Source: Cyrtodaria siliqua
Lineage: Eukaryota; Mollusca; Bivalvia; Adapedonta; Hiatellidae
Assembly: GCA_037043455.1 (NCBI GenBank)
Contig: JAWPHD010005567.1
Location: 62,001-126,000, forward strand
Direction of reading: 5' to 3'
DNA length: 64,000 bases
The position numbers and the translations under genes were made by a program. Under the pieces are notes generated by a model, which saw only the letters and a list, made by a program, of their open reading frames with translations, did no database searches and had not been told where the DNA came from. Of the stretch, positions 45,876 through 57,590 are shown in pieces; position 1 is the stretch's first letter; each line of letters begins with the position of its first letter.

Positions 45876-46224
45876 TATTATATTATGTTATATTTGGATA
45901 GCAACCTAGGCGGGAGATGCGATGAAATCAGACATGCCTCCACCATGGAGCAAACCCACGAGGTGCAGAGATATGTAGCTCTAAAGCGCAAGGATTTATT
46001 TATCCTCCGAACTACCGAAAACTTATGAAAATTGTAAATAAAAACATATTTCCTCTCTATATTTGTTTGTGTGTGTGTTTTGATTTGTGTACGTGTGTGC
46101 GTGCGTGTATGTATGTGTTTCCAATAATTATCTCTTTCAGATAATCTAAACTTGAAATCGACACATCCATGTTTGTCGGAAAATACTCGTCCGTCGGATG
46201 GGGTCGTAAACCGGGCGGTCCCGT

Positions 46225-46325
46225 GTATCGGTCTCTCCTCCAAGCACGTTAAAGAACCATAGGAATCTATTCGATAATAAGAGTAGGGCAGGTTCCCGGA
46301 TACCTATGTATTCCTATCAACATGC
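46225..46325 (+). mobile_element. Dispersed SINE-like fragment, copy 1
   Basis: CCTCCAAGCACGTTAAAGAA through GAATCTATTCGATAATAAGA to TACCTATGTATTCCT matches 51133-51222. The 3' part present at 51225-51290 is missing here. Confidence 0.7.
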
Positions 46326-46554
46326 AATTCAATTCAATTGTCGGAAAATAGCTCTTAGAGCTAATGTTGCTTTAATTTTTGTTGTTTCTATGCGTGTATC
46401 TTGTATCGAAGTACTTATTGGATCATATGTACAATCGATAGTAATACAAACCCCATATGAATTATTATTGCCTATGCACTTACAAGCTCCGTTTACTTTC
46501 AATGTAACAGGAAACGTCAATATTCGCCCATATTGACGTTTTGGTTGTGTAATG

Positions 46555-46817
46555 TATGGTGTCCTTTAGGGCCATAATACCATCGCATAGCGACCTAGGT
46601 CGATGGTCGATGTAAGATGCGATGGTCGATGGTAAGATGCGATGGTATGATGCTATGGTCGATGGTCCATCTAAGTCGATGGTCGATGGTAAGGATGGTC
46701 CATCGATGTTACCATCGACCATCGCATCTTACCATCGACCATCGCATCTTACCATAGACCTAGGTCGATGGTCGATGGTAAGATGCGATGGTAAGATGGC
46801 CCTAACAGGACACCGTA
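46555..46817. mobile_element. 263-bp fold-back element with 8-bp TSD
   Basis: The ends TATGGTGTCCTTTAGGGCCA and TGGCCCTAACAGGACACCGTA are inverted. GTGTAATG lies directly outside both (46547-46554 and 46818-46825), an 8-bp target duplication as made by hAT- and some other transposases. The interior is almost entirely made of GATGGTCGATGGTAAGATGC repeats in both orientations around a centre near 46690, so a strand can fold into one long cruciform. Non-coding. Confidence 0.88.
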
Positions 46818-46829
46818 GTGTAATGTATA

Positions 46830-47770
46830 CTTGTTCGTGACTGGTGCACTTTTCTGTTCATGTCAAAGAAAGTATGTCACGCACGTGATGTAAACAATGT
46901 TGATTTCCCAGTCGCGCAATAGAACTCGTGCATATCCAATACAAATCTAATAACCGATACATATTTACGATTTTACAACACACAGCAGCCGAGTCGTTTT
47001 CATAAACAATAATTAACCCGAATTGACACCAATGACTCGACCAGATTGCCTTTGGCCACCGTATGTGTTATATCGAGTTGAATACGACTTGGTGCTGCCC
47101 GTTGTCCAGCAAGTGCACGTGAAATCCTCATTTCATTTCACATGTTATTGCTTGACTGAGTATGGACTCATGTGTTTTTGCGTACTATTTAGGCCAAAGC
47201 ATAAAATGTATGGTGAATTTTGTTTTAAAAATCAAGAGAAAATATCATAAAAATTGACTGTTTGTTTTTCTTCTTCGGTAAATTTGCTTGGATCAAAGGA
47301 ATAAATAGCAAGCGTTTACTCTGAATAAAATAGAAACGTTTTACTCTGAAACACAACGTGCATGCTGAACTCGAATACTTATTACATATAATGATTTCCG
47401 ACTTTTATCCTGGTGAACTGGAGATATGGGTGACACCGTGTGAATTAGACAATCAATTTGTACATTGTCTAAATGCTCCTAAGCATGCCGGCCTCCAAAA
47501 CATTCCCCGGTGGGGAAAGATATTGATAGGTGCATTATGTATATAAACTATCATTACAGTATTCAGTCTCACCTGGGAGTTAGTACAAGAAGAAACTACA
47601 GTATATAATTATATACTATATATGTATATATCTTATTTTCTTTACAACAATAGGGACATTGGTTAGGTCTTAAAGCGCTAGGTCTGCTAAAATACAACCA
47701 TATACGTTTGCCACACGTTAGTTGCAGTCTCCCATTATGATACCGACAGCCTAAAACTCTACACTTCAAG
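46830..47770. other. Non-coding sequence, no gene recognised
   Basis: Several short open stretches, none with recognisable protein sequence or convincing splice sites. Confidence 0.45.
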
Positions 47771-47775
47771 ATTCA

Positions 47776-48326
47776 TACACAGACACATCTGTGTGAATAC
47801 CCATACGTAGACACTAGTACATCTGTATGCGTACTCAACCATAGATACATATGTGTGAGTACTCAACTATAGATACATCTGTATGAGTACTCATACGTAG
47901 ATACATCTGTCTGAGTACTCAACCATATATACATCTGTATGAGTACTCAACCATAGATACATATGTATGAGTACTCAACTATAGATACATCTGTATGAGT
48001 ACTCAACCATAGATACATCTGTATGAGTACACAACCATAGATACAACTGTATGAGTACTCAACCATAGATACATCTGTATGAGTACTCAACCATAGATAC
48101 ATCTGTATGAGTACTCAACCATAGATACATCTGTATGAGTACTCAACCATAGACACATCTGTCTGAGTACTCTTACACAAACACATCTGTATGAGTACTC
48201 ATACGTAGATACATCTGTATGAGTACTCATACATAGACACATCTGTGTGAGTACTCATATGTAGACACAGCTGTCTGAGCACTCTTACACAAACACATAT
48301 GTATGAGTACTCATACGTAGATACAT
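47776..48326 (+). repeat. 28-bp satellite, about 19-20 copies
   Basis: Unit ATAGATACATCTGTATGAGT followed by ACTCAACC. The centre (47990-48170) is nearly uniform, and both edges are more diverged (ACTCATACGTAGACACATC type). No spacers, so not CRISPR. Confidence 0.95.
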
Positions 48327-48329
48327 GAT

Positions 48330-51026
48330 GTTCGGAGTGGTACCGATCGTCTGCTCTCTAGTCCCTTTAATTAATGGTATTACATCAATTAAGTCCTACA
48401 CTTTATCCCAATGCATAGTGGGGCATCCGTTTCCCATGGACACATTTTCTAGTTCACTCAAATTCACAAAAACCAACATGATCGGCCTAAGGCACTACAC
48501 AGTAGAAAATCATGGTACACTAGGCGTAACCAACAACGCAGTATTATATCAGTCACGGCGCCCATTATGTTAGATGTAATGACACAGTTTTAGGTAAGAG
48601 GGTGTGGGTTATTCCGGTATTAATATGATAGCAGGTAAGAAAAAATGCTTGTTTAAATGGAATTTTTCAATTTTCCGAGGATAGACCGCGTACATTCAGA
48701 TCTACATACACTATTCAATATATAATAACTGTCCAATTTTGATTTTGAAATACGTTACAGAAGTCACAGTGGCATAGTTGGGCACTCTCATACGCCCGTT
48801 CGTAACATAAAACAGAGTTACATAAGGTAACCTAACATTATTTCGAGGAACAAAATACCTGACTAAACCCCTGTGTTTTGAACTAGAAACTTTTAAAACC
48901 ACGGCATGACACCAAATCATTAGTTTAATAATATTTTATTGCAGATATGTTACAATACATCAATTCAACATCACAATATTCATAGAAACATATGCAAACC
49001 AAATCATTAAGCCATAAACGTCTCTTTTTTTTTTAATAAACGTAGTCATAACACGTACTATACACTTTCTAATCACATAGAATGCACCATTTCGTGTGTA
49101 TATTTCAAATCCTCTCTCGCAAGAGTAGCTTCAATTTCGGTCCCTTTCAATGAATTCGACTTTGACTCATGTTATTTCAGACCTATAACGTGATAATCAA
49201 AGTTGTTGCTGTCAATAGACACGCATACTACCAAGCATATGATTGCAAGGACATATGTGTATTTATGTCCATGGACATATGTGTATTTATGTCCATGCAT
49301 ACATCTACATATACATACCATGGTCCATGGTAGTGATTTTTTTACCTGAAAATTTATTGCAAATGTATACTAACTGAATTTTAAAAAATGGCAACACCGC
49401 AGCCTCGCTTTGCCGATTGCATTTACGCATCATCCTTTGTCTCTTATAATAAAATGCGTATAGATCGGAGATTAAGGATTTTTACAAATCCTTCCACAGA
49501 CCTAATAATAACTTGTTTTGTACATTTCATCAGGGCTTATGTCAATTTTTATCCCATCTTTCATGGCTATGACATCGTATAAGCACCGTAGCACCACAAT
49601 GGTGCGAGTTTGAAATACATCGTTACGGGTTGGGTAAGGTGTAAAAATCGCTCACCATTGATTTCGGATTTCCTCTAATTGACTCAGATACGTCCAAGCG
49701 GTCACTAGCCGTACAGCTGGCAACTCAGAAAGATATTCGCGTTAGCGAGCCAAAGCTTCAAGTTTTAAGTTGTTTATTTATTAATTTATATTATTATTTA
49801 CTATAGTTTTCATATAATCTTTATAGTCTTGTTGGTCTTTGGCGGTTTCACAATCGATTCGTGACTTGGCCGACTTGACTGGGCCAGAACTGTGAGGTAA
49901 GAATCATTTCAAATTTATTATTTTTAGAGACCTGTTTACACATGGACATAATAATGTATTTGTTATTAGGTCTGTTTCACATTAGACCTATCCAAAGCGT
50001 TGGTAAAACACTTTGTGAAAACCTTGTGAAAGTTACACAGCTAGCTTTGGCGGGAAATTTCGACTGAGTCAAAAGTCAAATTTGTATGATCAACCTGTCA
50101 GTTAAAAAGTTCTTGAGCTTATGTTATTTGTTGTATTATCATGTCGACGTAAACACTTTTGTATCCCGTATATTGTAACTCAGGACGAATATTACATTAC
50201 TGTAAACTTTACGTCACCTAACTTTATATTTGAGCAGAAGTTAAAAGGTTTGACATTCGTGGGAAATTCCAAAAGGTCAGCAATTTACAAGATGACTCTT
50301 ATTTCAACTCTATGATCCTCTGTGATCCTCTATGCATTTTGAAATTTTCGTTTTCATTGCTCTTTTTTGAACTGGGGGACCCCAAACTCTGTTAGTGAAG
50401 GAACTTTTCATACAAAGGTATCATTTTTGAATGCAAAACTTTTATATAAAAAAACTTGTTTTGCTCAATTTGTCATTACAACTTTATGAATATTTCCAAA
50501 AATAGATGTGCATACTAACTTTTTTTGACTCGGAATATGTCAAGATGGATGCAGTTGAACGAACAGTTTAATGTTGCTCTGCGTATTTTAGAGTCTTTTC
50601 ACTATATGCCAGCATATGTAGCGAAACACAGCAATCAACGTAACTGCCATCGTTGTAATATGTCATACACATTAATGTATAAGAAATATTAAGGCAAGCC
50701 TGCCACAACTTTAAACTAAAAATCTTGAGCTTGAGGATTTTTAAAAACTAAATTAAGATTTATAGTGCGTGAAAACAAATTTTAATGGAAATTTGAATGC
50801 GCGATTTGGTATTCCCATTTATTTGTTTAAAGCACAAATTAAAATTATTTGTGCAATTAATGCTTAAAGAAAACAATAGATTACATACGTCATAACATGC
50901 ACACAAATAGTTTCTTTAGATTACAAAGGCTTGGTTTATTTAATTTATACCTTTTTTTTATTTCTACAAATATTCTACATGATCATTCTAAATGCAAATA
51001 CAGTGTTCACAGCTCTTAAATGTTAT
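48330..51026. other. Non-coding sequence, no gene recognised
   Basis: Contains a 25-bp direct duplication (GGACATATGTGTATTTATGT, 49248-49298). A possible untranslated exon ends at CAGAACTGTGAG|GTAAGAATC near 49894, supported only by the donor. No coding exon is recognised. Confidence 0.4.
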
Positions 51027-51098
51027 AATCACCGCACCCGGCAGCAGCCACTATATAGTGTATAATCACCGCACACGGCAGCAGCCACTATATAGTCA
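51027..51098 (+). repeat. 36-37-bp tandem duplication
   Basis: TATAATCACCGCACCCGGCA and TATAATCACCGCACACGGCA, each followed by GCAGCCACTATATAGT; two copies. Confidence 0.9.
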
Positions 51099-51128
51099 GT
51101 GACAGAAAGATTCGCTAGCTCCTCACAT

Positions 51129-51290
51129 TTGGTCTATCCTCCGAGCACGTTAAAGAACCATAGGAATCTATTCAATAATAAGAGTAGGGCACGGTTCCCG
51201 GATTCCTATGTATCCTTCCCCTCTCTCTGGGGCGGCCCTAAATAACCTATACTGTGTTGATGAGCCATTAAACAACATTCATTTGTTATT
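51129..51290 (+). mobile_element. Dispersed SINE-like fragment, copy 2
   Basis: TCCGAGCACGTTAAAGAACC and following match 46225-46325. The 3' part GGGGCGGCCCTAAATAACC and GATGAGCCATTAAACAAC matches the minus-strand fragment at 2035-2110. Confidence 0.7.
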
Positions 51291-51685
51291 TCAATTAGGT
51301 TGGCTAAGTAAAGAAGCAGGATATATTGCTGCTATTGTACATGTTGTATATTCATTCAGTGTATTACACTGATGACACTCATTGATTTGAATATCCTCAT
51401 TTGCATCGCTGACTAGGGAGCGTAACATGACCAGTGCAGGAAATAGCTGATACACTGTGACATATATAGCATGAACATTTTGTTTTGATGAAAAATCCAG
51501 AAACTGTGCAATTATCATTTAGAGATCTGGAGAACAAATGAAAAATCTGGAGAAACCAGATTTTATCCGGAAGTTTGGTAATGTTATATTCTCTATGACT
51601 CCAAGAATATATATGCGTATGTGTCATTCAATTGTTTTTAATTTATGTGAATTCAAATACATATTTCATTGTTGTTGTTTTTCAG

Positions 51686-51764
51686 GTGGCTGGATCCTGT
51701 CAATGGTTTGATGTTAATAAAAGAAAGATATTAGATGGAATTCGGGATACTACTTTAGAAGAAG
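51686..51764 (+). CDS. Candidate small exon, copy 1
   Basis: TTTTCAG precedes and GTAAAT follows a 79-bp block encoding VAGSCQWFDVNKRKILDGIR and six more residues. The start G-x-C-x-WF-x-V recalls the first strand of a cold-shock domain (as in Y-box and Lin-28 proteins), but the rest does not fit. No neighbouring exon was found. It is repeated in the 942-bp duplication with a 14-bp length change, which argues against a shared reading frame. Confidence 0.2.
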
Positions 51765-52586
51765 GTAAATGTCTTATTGTAGACGTTTTGATGACACGAC
51801 AGCATAACAATAATAGAAATTATTTCACAAACTGTCATAGTTTTTGTGTCGCCTGCGTAGCATGACAGACATTTAGGGATCACTTTGTCTGTCGTCCGTC
51901 CGTCGGCGTCGTCGTCCGTCACACGTTAACCTGTAATCTAACCTAACTCATAGCTTGGTAAAATATTAACCTATGGTCATAAAACATTACACAGTTCTTC
52001 CTGATCAATTATCCAAAGCAGATGTATGCCCATTTTCATAAACTGAAACTCTTAAAAAAAAAACTGCTCCATAATTCATAAAGGATTACACCTATGTCTT
52101 CAAACTTTATAGTTAGGGTGCTCTTGTTGAAATAAACACACTGCAGGTGAAACAAGTGTTCCGTGGATCACCCTTCTGGTTTTTATTAGCTCGACTATTC
52201 GAAGTATAAGAGAGCTTATGTAATCGCACCGGCGTCGGCGTCCCACATCAAGGTTTGCGTGCAAGCTGTGTTTACAAGTCTATATCTCTTACATATATGT
52301 ATTACACTGATGACACTCATTGATTTGAATACCCTCCTTTGCATCTCTGACTAGGGAGCGTAATATGACCAGTGCAAGAAATAGCTGCTACACTGTGTCA
52401 AATATATATCATGAACATTTTGTTTTGATGAAAAATCCAGAAAATGTGCAATTATCATCCAGAGATCTGGAGAACAAATGAAAAATCTGGAGGAACCAGA
52501 TTTCATCCGGAAGTTTGGTAAAGTTAACATTATTCTATCTTAATTTATGTGAATTCAAATACATAATTTATTGTTGTTTTTTTCAG

Positions 52587-52679
52587 GTGCCTGGATCCTG
52601 TCAATGGTTTGATGTTTATAAAAGAAAGATTATAGAAGCCGGGAACTCGGGATACTACTTTCGAAGAAGGTAAATGTCT
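52587..52679 (+). pseudogene. Candidate small exon, copy 2 (length-changed)
   Basis: Same splice-like borders, 93 bp, encoding VPGSCQWFDVYKRK and then a shifted frame after a 14-bp net insertion. If copy 1 is an exon, this one would be a broken duplicate. Confidence 0.2.
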
Positions 52680-53199
52680 TCTACTAACACCAAATCAAAA
52701 ATAATTGTTGTAAAAAAGGTCTATACAAAGTTTTCAGTGTCATATTGTAGACGTTTTGATGACACGACAGCATAACAATAATAGAAATTATTACACAAAC
52801 TGTCATAGTTTTTGTGTCGCCTGCGTAGCATGTCAGACATTTAGGGATCACTTTGTCGGTCGTCCGTCGTCGTCGACGTCCGTCACACTTTAACCTGTAA
52901 CCTAACCTAACTTGGAAAATATTAACCTATGGTCATGAAACATTACACAGTTCTTCCTGATCAATTATCCAATGCAGATTTATGCCAATTTTCATAAACT
53001 GAAACACTTAAAAAAACAAACTGCTCCATAATTCATAAAGGATTACACCTATGTCTTCAAACTTTATAGTTAGGGTGCTCTTGTTGAAATAAACACACTC
53101 CAGGTGCCACAAGTCTTCCGTGGATCACCCTTCTAGTTTTTAGCTCGACTATTCGAAGAATAAGAGAGCTTATGTAATCACACCGACGTCGGCGTCCCA

Positions 53200-53720
53200 C
53201 ATCAAGGTTTGCGTGTAAGCTGTGTTTACAAGTCTATAACTCTTACATTTCGTATCCTAGCCAAATTTGTCCATGGGCTTCCTTATAGCATTATCTTAAG
53301 GGCTGCATAAGCAATTTTGGTTCCTGTAACCCATGGGCTCCCATGGAACCCAAATTATCAAATTGTGCGTGAAAGCTATGTTTACAAGTCTATATCTCTT
53401 ACATTTCTTACCCTATCACAACCAAATTTGGCTATTAGCTTCCTTATAGCATTATCTTAAGGGCTGCGTAAGCAGTTTTGGTTCCTGTAATCCCTGGGCT
53501 CCCATGGAACCCACATTCTGATAGCCCTTAAATGTGTCCGTTTCACATCAAATTTTGCGTGTAAGCTGTGTTTACAGGTCTATAGCTCTTACATTTCTTG
53601 TCCTAGCTGAACGAAATTTGGGATTTGGTTTCCTTGTAGTATTTTGTCTTCTGCAAATTCTGGGCTCCAATGGAACCCAAATTGTGATGGCCCATAAAAT
53701 GTGCAATAAAGGCAGATCCA
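53200..53720 (+). repeat. ~180-190-bp imperfect tandem repeat, three copies
   Basis: AAGCTGTGTTTACAAGTCTATA, CTTCCTTATAGCATTATCTT and GGGCTCCCATGGAACCCA recur three times with growing divergence. No coding content. Confidence 0.75.
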
Positions 53721-53814
53721 GGTTTGCATGTAAGCATGTATATATCTATAATTTTGGTTTGGGATTTCTTACAGCATTATGCATATTATTCATACTTCAC
53801 CCATATTGGGGCAT

Positions 53815-54066
53815 GGGCTTCCTCCTCCACCCCGCCCCACCACTCCCTCCACCCCCAACCCCCACAACTTTATTTTTATTTTTTTTATACACATTTCTGT
53901 GTTTTAGTCAATTCTTACACATATGTTGCCCCCTCCTATCTCCACCCCCTCCCCCCCCCAACGACCCCCCCCCCCGCCCCACTTCACTTGAAACCTTTTA
54001 TTTTTTTAATTTTTTTTTACATATTTCTGTGTTTTAGTCAATTCTTACACATAGCTTCTTACACAC

Positions 54067-54098
<32 letters not shown>

Positions 54099-54640
54099 GT
54101 ATGTATATATATATTTATTGCCCCCTTCCCTATCCCCGCCTCCCCTCCCCTCCCCTATCCCACCCCCACTCGAAACTGGAATAATTTTATTTTTTATTTT
54201 TTACATATTTCTGTTTTGTTTTGGTCAATTCTTACATAGCTTCTTACACATATTGTTGCCCACCTCTCTCCCCCCCCTCCCCCCCAACCACCACTCCGCC
54301 TCTCAACCCAACCCCAACCCCCACTCGAAACTCGATTTATTTTATTTTTATTTACATATTTCTGTGTTGTTTTGGTCAATTCTTACACATAGCTTCTTAC
54401 ACATATATGTTGCCCCTCCCCCACACTCCCTGCCTCTACGCCCCACGTCCTCACACACATGCACTCGAAATCGATTTATTTTATTTTATTTTTTTGCGTA
54501 TTTCTAAGTGTTTTGTCAATTCTTACAAATAACTATGTTCCTCCCCCTCCCTCAACCCCGCCCCCCCCCCAAACCACCCACCCCACCCCCGCCCCTCCAC
54601 CATCCCCACCCCCACCCCCACTCAAAACTCAGAATAATTT
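53815..54640 (+). repeat. C-rich tandem block, five ~150-bp units
   Basis: Each unit pairs a C-rich stretch (CCCCCACTCGAAACT type) with TTTTTTACATATTTCTGTGT and TTTTGGTCAATTCTTACACA. The landmark TCAATTCTTACA occurs at about 53910, 54039, 54227, 54377 and 54518. A (TA)n run sits at 54067-54112. Pro/Thr-rich and Phe/Tyr-rich frames are artefacts of composition. Confidence 0.85.
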
Positions 54641-54659
54641 TCTTAATTTTACATCTATA

Positions 54660-55346
54660 CATGTACAGTTTAGGTAACTGGTGTCACATTTGACAATTAT
54701 GTTTCTGTCAGCGGTAGAAAATAGAAAAAGAATGAAATGATAAGACAGAGATAAGCATATATCGAGTGAACGGCAGAAGGAAGGTAAAGCTTCCAAACTG
54801 CGTTTATGTCACGTTCAAATCTGAACCACTCCGGATGCCATAATGGCGGAGGGTACGAAACCCAACCGGCAGAGCCCCAGACTATCATGAGGCTCCTATT
54901 TACCGTTTGGAAATTAACCACCTTAACATTTATGTCACACTTATGTGTTGAGTGGGCGCGCGTAACTTTTAATCTTATTTTTGCAGACAATGTGTATGCA
55001 GATGTACAGGTAGCTATCCTGAACCCCAATCCAACACCATATCCAAGATAAGATACTCATTAGAAACGCCACGGTCTTCTTGAAGGAGTGAGGTGAGTGA
55101 ATATGTTTCATCTTGCTTTAAAGTTTCACATTTGTATGAAGTATCAAAAACACACATTAAAAGAACACAAACATTTTTGATGGTCATTTTCATTTCCCTG
55201 TACTTTTCGAATACAAATAGTGGATCATGTTATCGTCTCTCCCTGTGCGTCCGTGCGTGATGGAATGCATCTCCACCTACATATAAATAGCTATGGACTT
55301 CATACTTTACTATACGATTGACCTATCTCCAGGGTTATGCACAATA
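54660..55346. other. Non-coding sequence left of the large satellite
   Basis: A short exon-like stretch (TTTTTGCAG|ACAATGTGTATGCAGATGT at 54975-55000) has no recognisable protein context. Otherwise nothing seen. Confidence 0.4.
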
Positions 55347-56187
55347 TGGGAACTTGATCCCGCTTATCTGTACCAATCGGCAGCTATTGGTACTTAACCA
55401 TTGTAGTTATTTCTGTTCTAGAGTGTCAACCTTCTTCTCTCCGAGTCCCTGGTCGCCTCCCGTGGACGCTAGGAAGCAGTTGGTATTTCGTTGTTGCCCC
55501 GTGGCCAGCAGTGGTTATGACGAAGGACCTTGACGGATGGATTGATTGCTTTGGTTTATTAAGTCTGATGAAATGGAACTAAGCTGACTGCAGTACGAAG
55601 AGTCCAGGTTTCCATGCAGGATCGTCCACGTTCAAGAATCCGAGGCAGGGTCATCTTACATTTGCAAGACCGTAGATGACAGTGTGCCTAATATGCAGCC
55701 TACTGGTGTTCACACACCAACACGAATCCACGTTCAAAAATCCAAGTTAGGTAGGATCATCTAATATTTGCAGAATCAAGAGTATGATACCGATAAAAGT
55801 ATTTCCTCAGTGTTTCAATTCTATATAAATAAAAATGTTCACAACTGCCATTCAAGATGTTGTGATTTCTGTTGATTTTTCCTTATTTTGCATTTCTGTG
55901 TTGATTTCCATATCACGTTTGTTTTCGTAAGAAGAGAATTAAAACCAGGGCAATCATAGTTCAGCTGCTACCAACAATAATGTTGGATAGGATACTATCT
56001 ATACAATTGAACCTTTATAAACTGTTATTTTCTTAAAATGTTACAGGTGCAGGATGAAGTCAACCCCCATGAGCAGAGCTGCAGCCAACAGTACATTCGG
56101 CAGGTGATTAGTGGGGACCACAGGATCAGTTCACATGTGGCTGATGGAGCAAAGACAACCTTGCTTAATATGCATATGTGTGGTGAT

Positions 56188-57352
56188 TATGAATTTATCT
56201 GAGGATTTGAAGTTGATATGGACAGTTGGTGGCCAAAAGCCTGTTTATTTATTGCTGGTTTGGTTGATAGAAGCCAGTGAAGACCAGTCAAGGCAGTTGT
56301 GTTCGATATTTCTGGCAAAATCGTGCCTGCTGTTTTCTGTTGCCTGTTTTCACTATCAGCCAAACAAACTCGAACAGGCTTACCGTGTCTATTTCACTGC
56401 TCATATTGGCTTCAAAAACTTTAAAAATTCATAATCCCGCTTATCTGTACCAATCGGCAGCTATTGGTGTTTTTGTGTCTCTTGATAGGTGGGATGTTGA
56501 TCCCTCTTATCTGTACCAATCGGCAGCTATTGGTATTGTTGCGTCTCTTGATAGGTGGGATCTTGATCCCGCTTATCTGTACCAGTCGGCAGCTACTGGT
56601 ATTTTGTTTGTGTGGTATGTTGTGTGGTATGGTGCACGGTATGTTGTTTGGTATGTTGCGTGGTACGGTGCTTGGTATGTTGCGTGGTATGTTGTGTGGT
56701 ATGTTGTGTGGTATGATGGGAAGTAGTGGTGTAGTTATGTGGTGTGATATGTGATGGGAAAACCATGATGGATGGGATAGCAGCCTTGCAGTCAACGGAA
56801 GAAGTCAGCCATGCAGTCTACAAAGAGATCTACAATTCAAGAGGCAATACAGGGAGTTGCAGTCGATGAAGGAAGCCAGTCGGAATATAATTATTATGGT
56901 ACACTTGCCATTTTGATTATGATCTCCCACTGTGTCTCATAATGTGTCATTAGCAGACGTGCTTTCTCGTGACCATTGTGAAACAGCAGATGGGATAACA
57001 GCAGATGATTGTCTCTTGATAAGTGGGATCTTGATCCCGCTTATCTGTACCAATCGGCAGCAATTGGTATTTTTGTGTCTCTTGATAGGTGGGGTGTTAA
57101 TTAATTATGAATTTATCTGAGGATTTGAAGTTGATATGGACAGTTGGTGGCCAAAAGCCTGTTTATTTATTGCTGGTTTGGTTGATAGAAGCCAGTGAAG
57201 ACCAGTCAAGGCAGTTGTGTTCGATATTTCTGGCAAAATCGTGCCTGCTGTTTTCTGTTGCCTGTTTTCACTATCAGCCAAACAAACTCGAACAGGCTTA
57301 CCGTGTCTATTTCACTGCTCATATTGGCGTCAAAAACTTTAAAAATTCATAA
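56188..57352 (+). repeat. Segment D duplicated inside each 2.19-kb unit (example: unit 1)
   Basis: ATTATGAATTTATCTGAGGA to AAAAATTCATAATCCCGC at 56188-56433 is repeated at 57105-57352 with one or two substitutions (ATTGGCTTC versus ATTGGCGTC). The same pair occurs in every unit, so this duplication predates amplification of the array. Confidence 0.92.
56609..56723 (+). repeat. 12-bp VNTR, TGTGGTATGTTG (example: unit 1)
   Basis: About nine 12-bp steps such as TGTGGTATGTTG, CACGGTATGTTG and CGTGGTACGGTG. The matching tracts are at 58803 (seven), 60969 (ten) and 63176 (nine). Confidence 0.92.
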
Positions 57353-57590
57353 TCCCGCTTATCTGTACCAATCGGCAGCTATTGGTATTTTTGTGTCTCT
57401 TGATAGGTGGGATGTTGATCCCGCTTATCTGTACCAATCGGCAGCTATTGGTATTTTTGTGTCTCTTGATAGGTGGGATGTTGATCCCGCTTATCTGTAC
57501 CAATCGGCAGCTATTGGTATTTTTGTGTCTCTTGATAGGTGGGAACTTGATCCCGCTTATCTGTACCAATCGGCAGCTATTGGTACTTAA
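57351..57590 (+). repeat. 66-bp subrepeats with internal hairpin (example: cluster B of unit 1)
   Basis: Unit GATCCCGCTTATCTGTACCA followed by ATCGGCAGCTATTGGTATTT and TTGTGTCTCTTGATAGGTGG, repeated at exactly 66 bp. GTACCAAT and ATTGGTA(C/T) pair around CGGCAGCT. Four copies here, three in cluster A (56431-56605), and one isolated copy (57035-57095). Confidence 0.92.

Larger units (their letters stand above)
51357..53240 (+). repeat. ~942-bp tandem duplication
   Basis: GTATTACACTGATGACACTC starts at 51358 and again at 52300. Both copies contain AAAAATCCAGAAA, CTGGAGAACAAATGAAAAAT, the exon-like block, CATTTAGGGATCACTTTGTC, GTGGATCACCCTTCT and GCTCGACTATTCGAAG. The second copy has a ~50-bp insert near 52683-52735. 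Confidence 0.88.

Noticed and set aside
47023..48573. Short frames of 62-82 codons as possible exons
   Set aside because: No recognisable domains, no consistent splice sites, and they overlap a 28-bp satellite in part.
53534..54693. Pro-rich and Phe/Tyr-rich frames up to 171 residues
   Set aside because: They follow the C-rich/T-rich tandem block and overlap each other in several frames.
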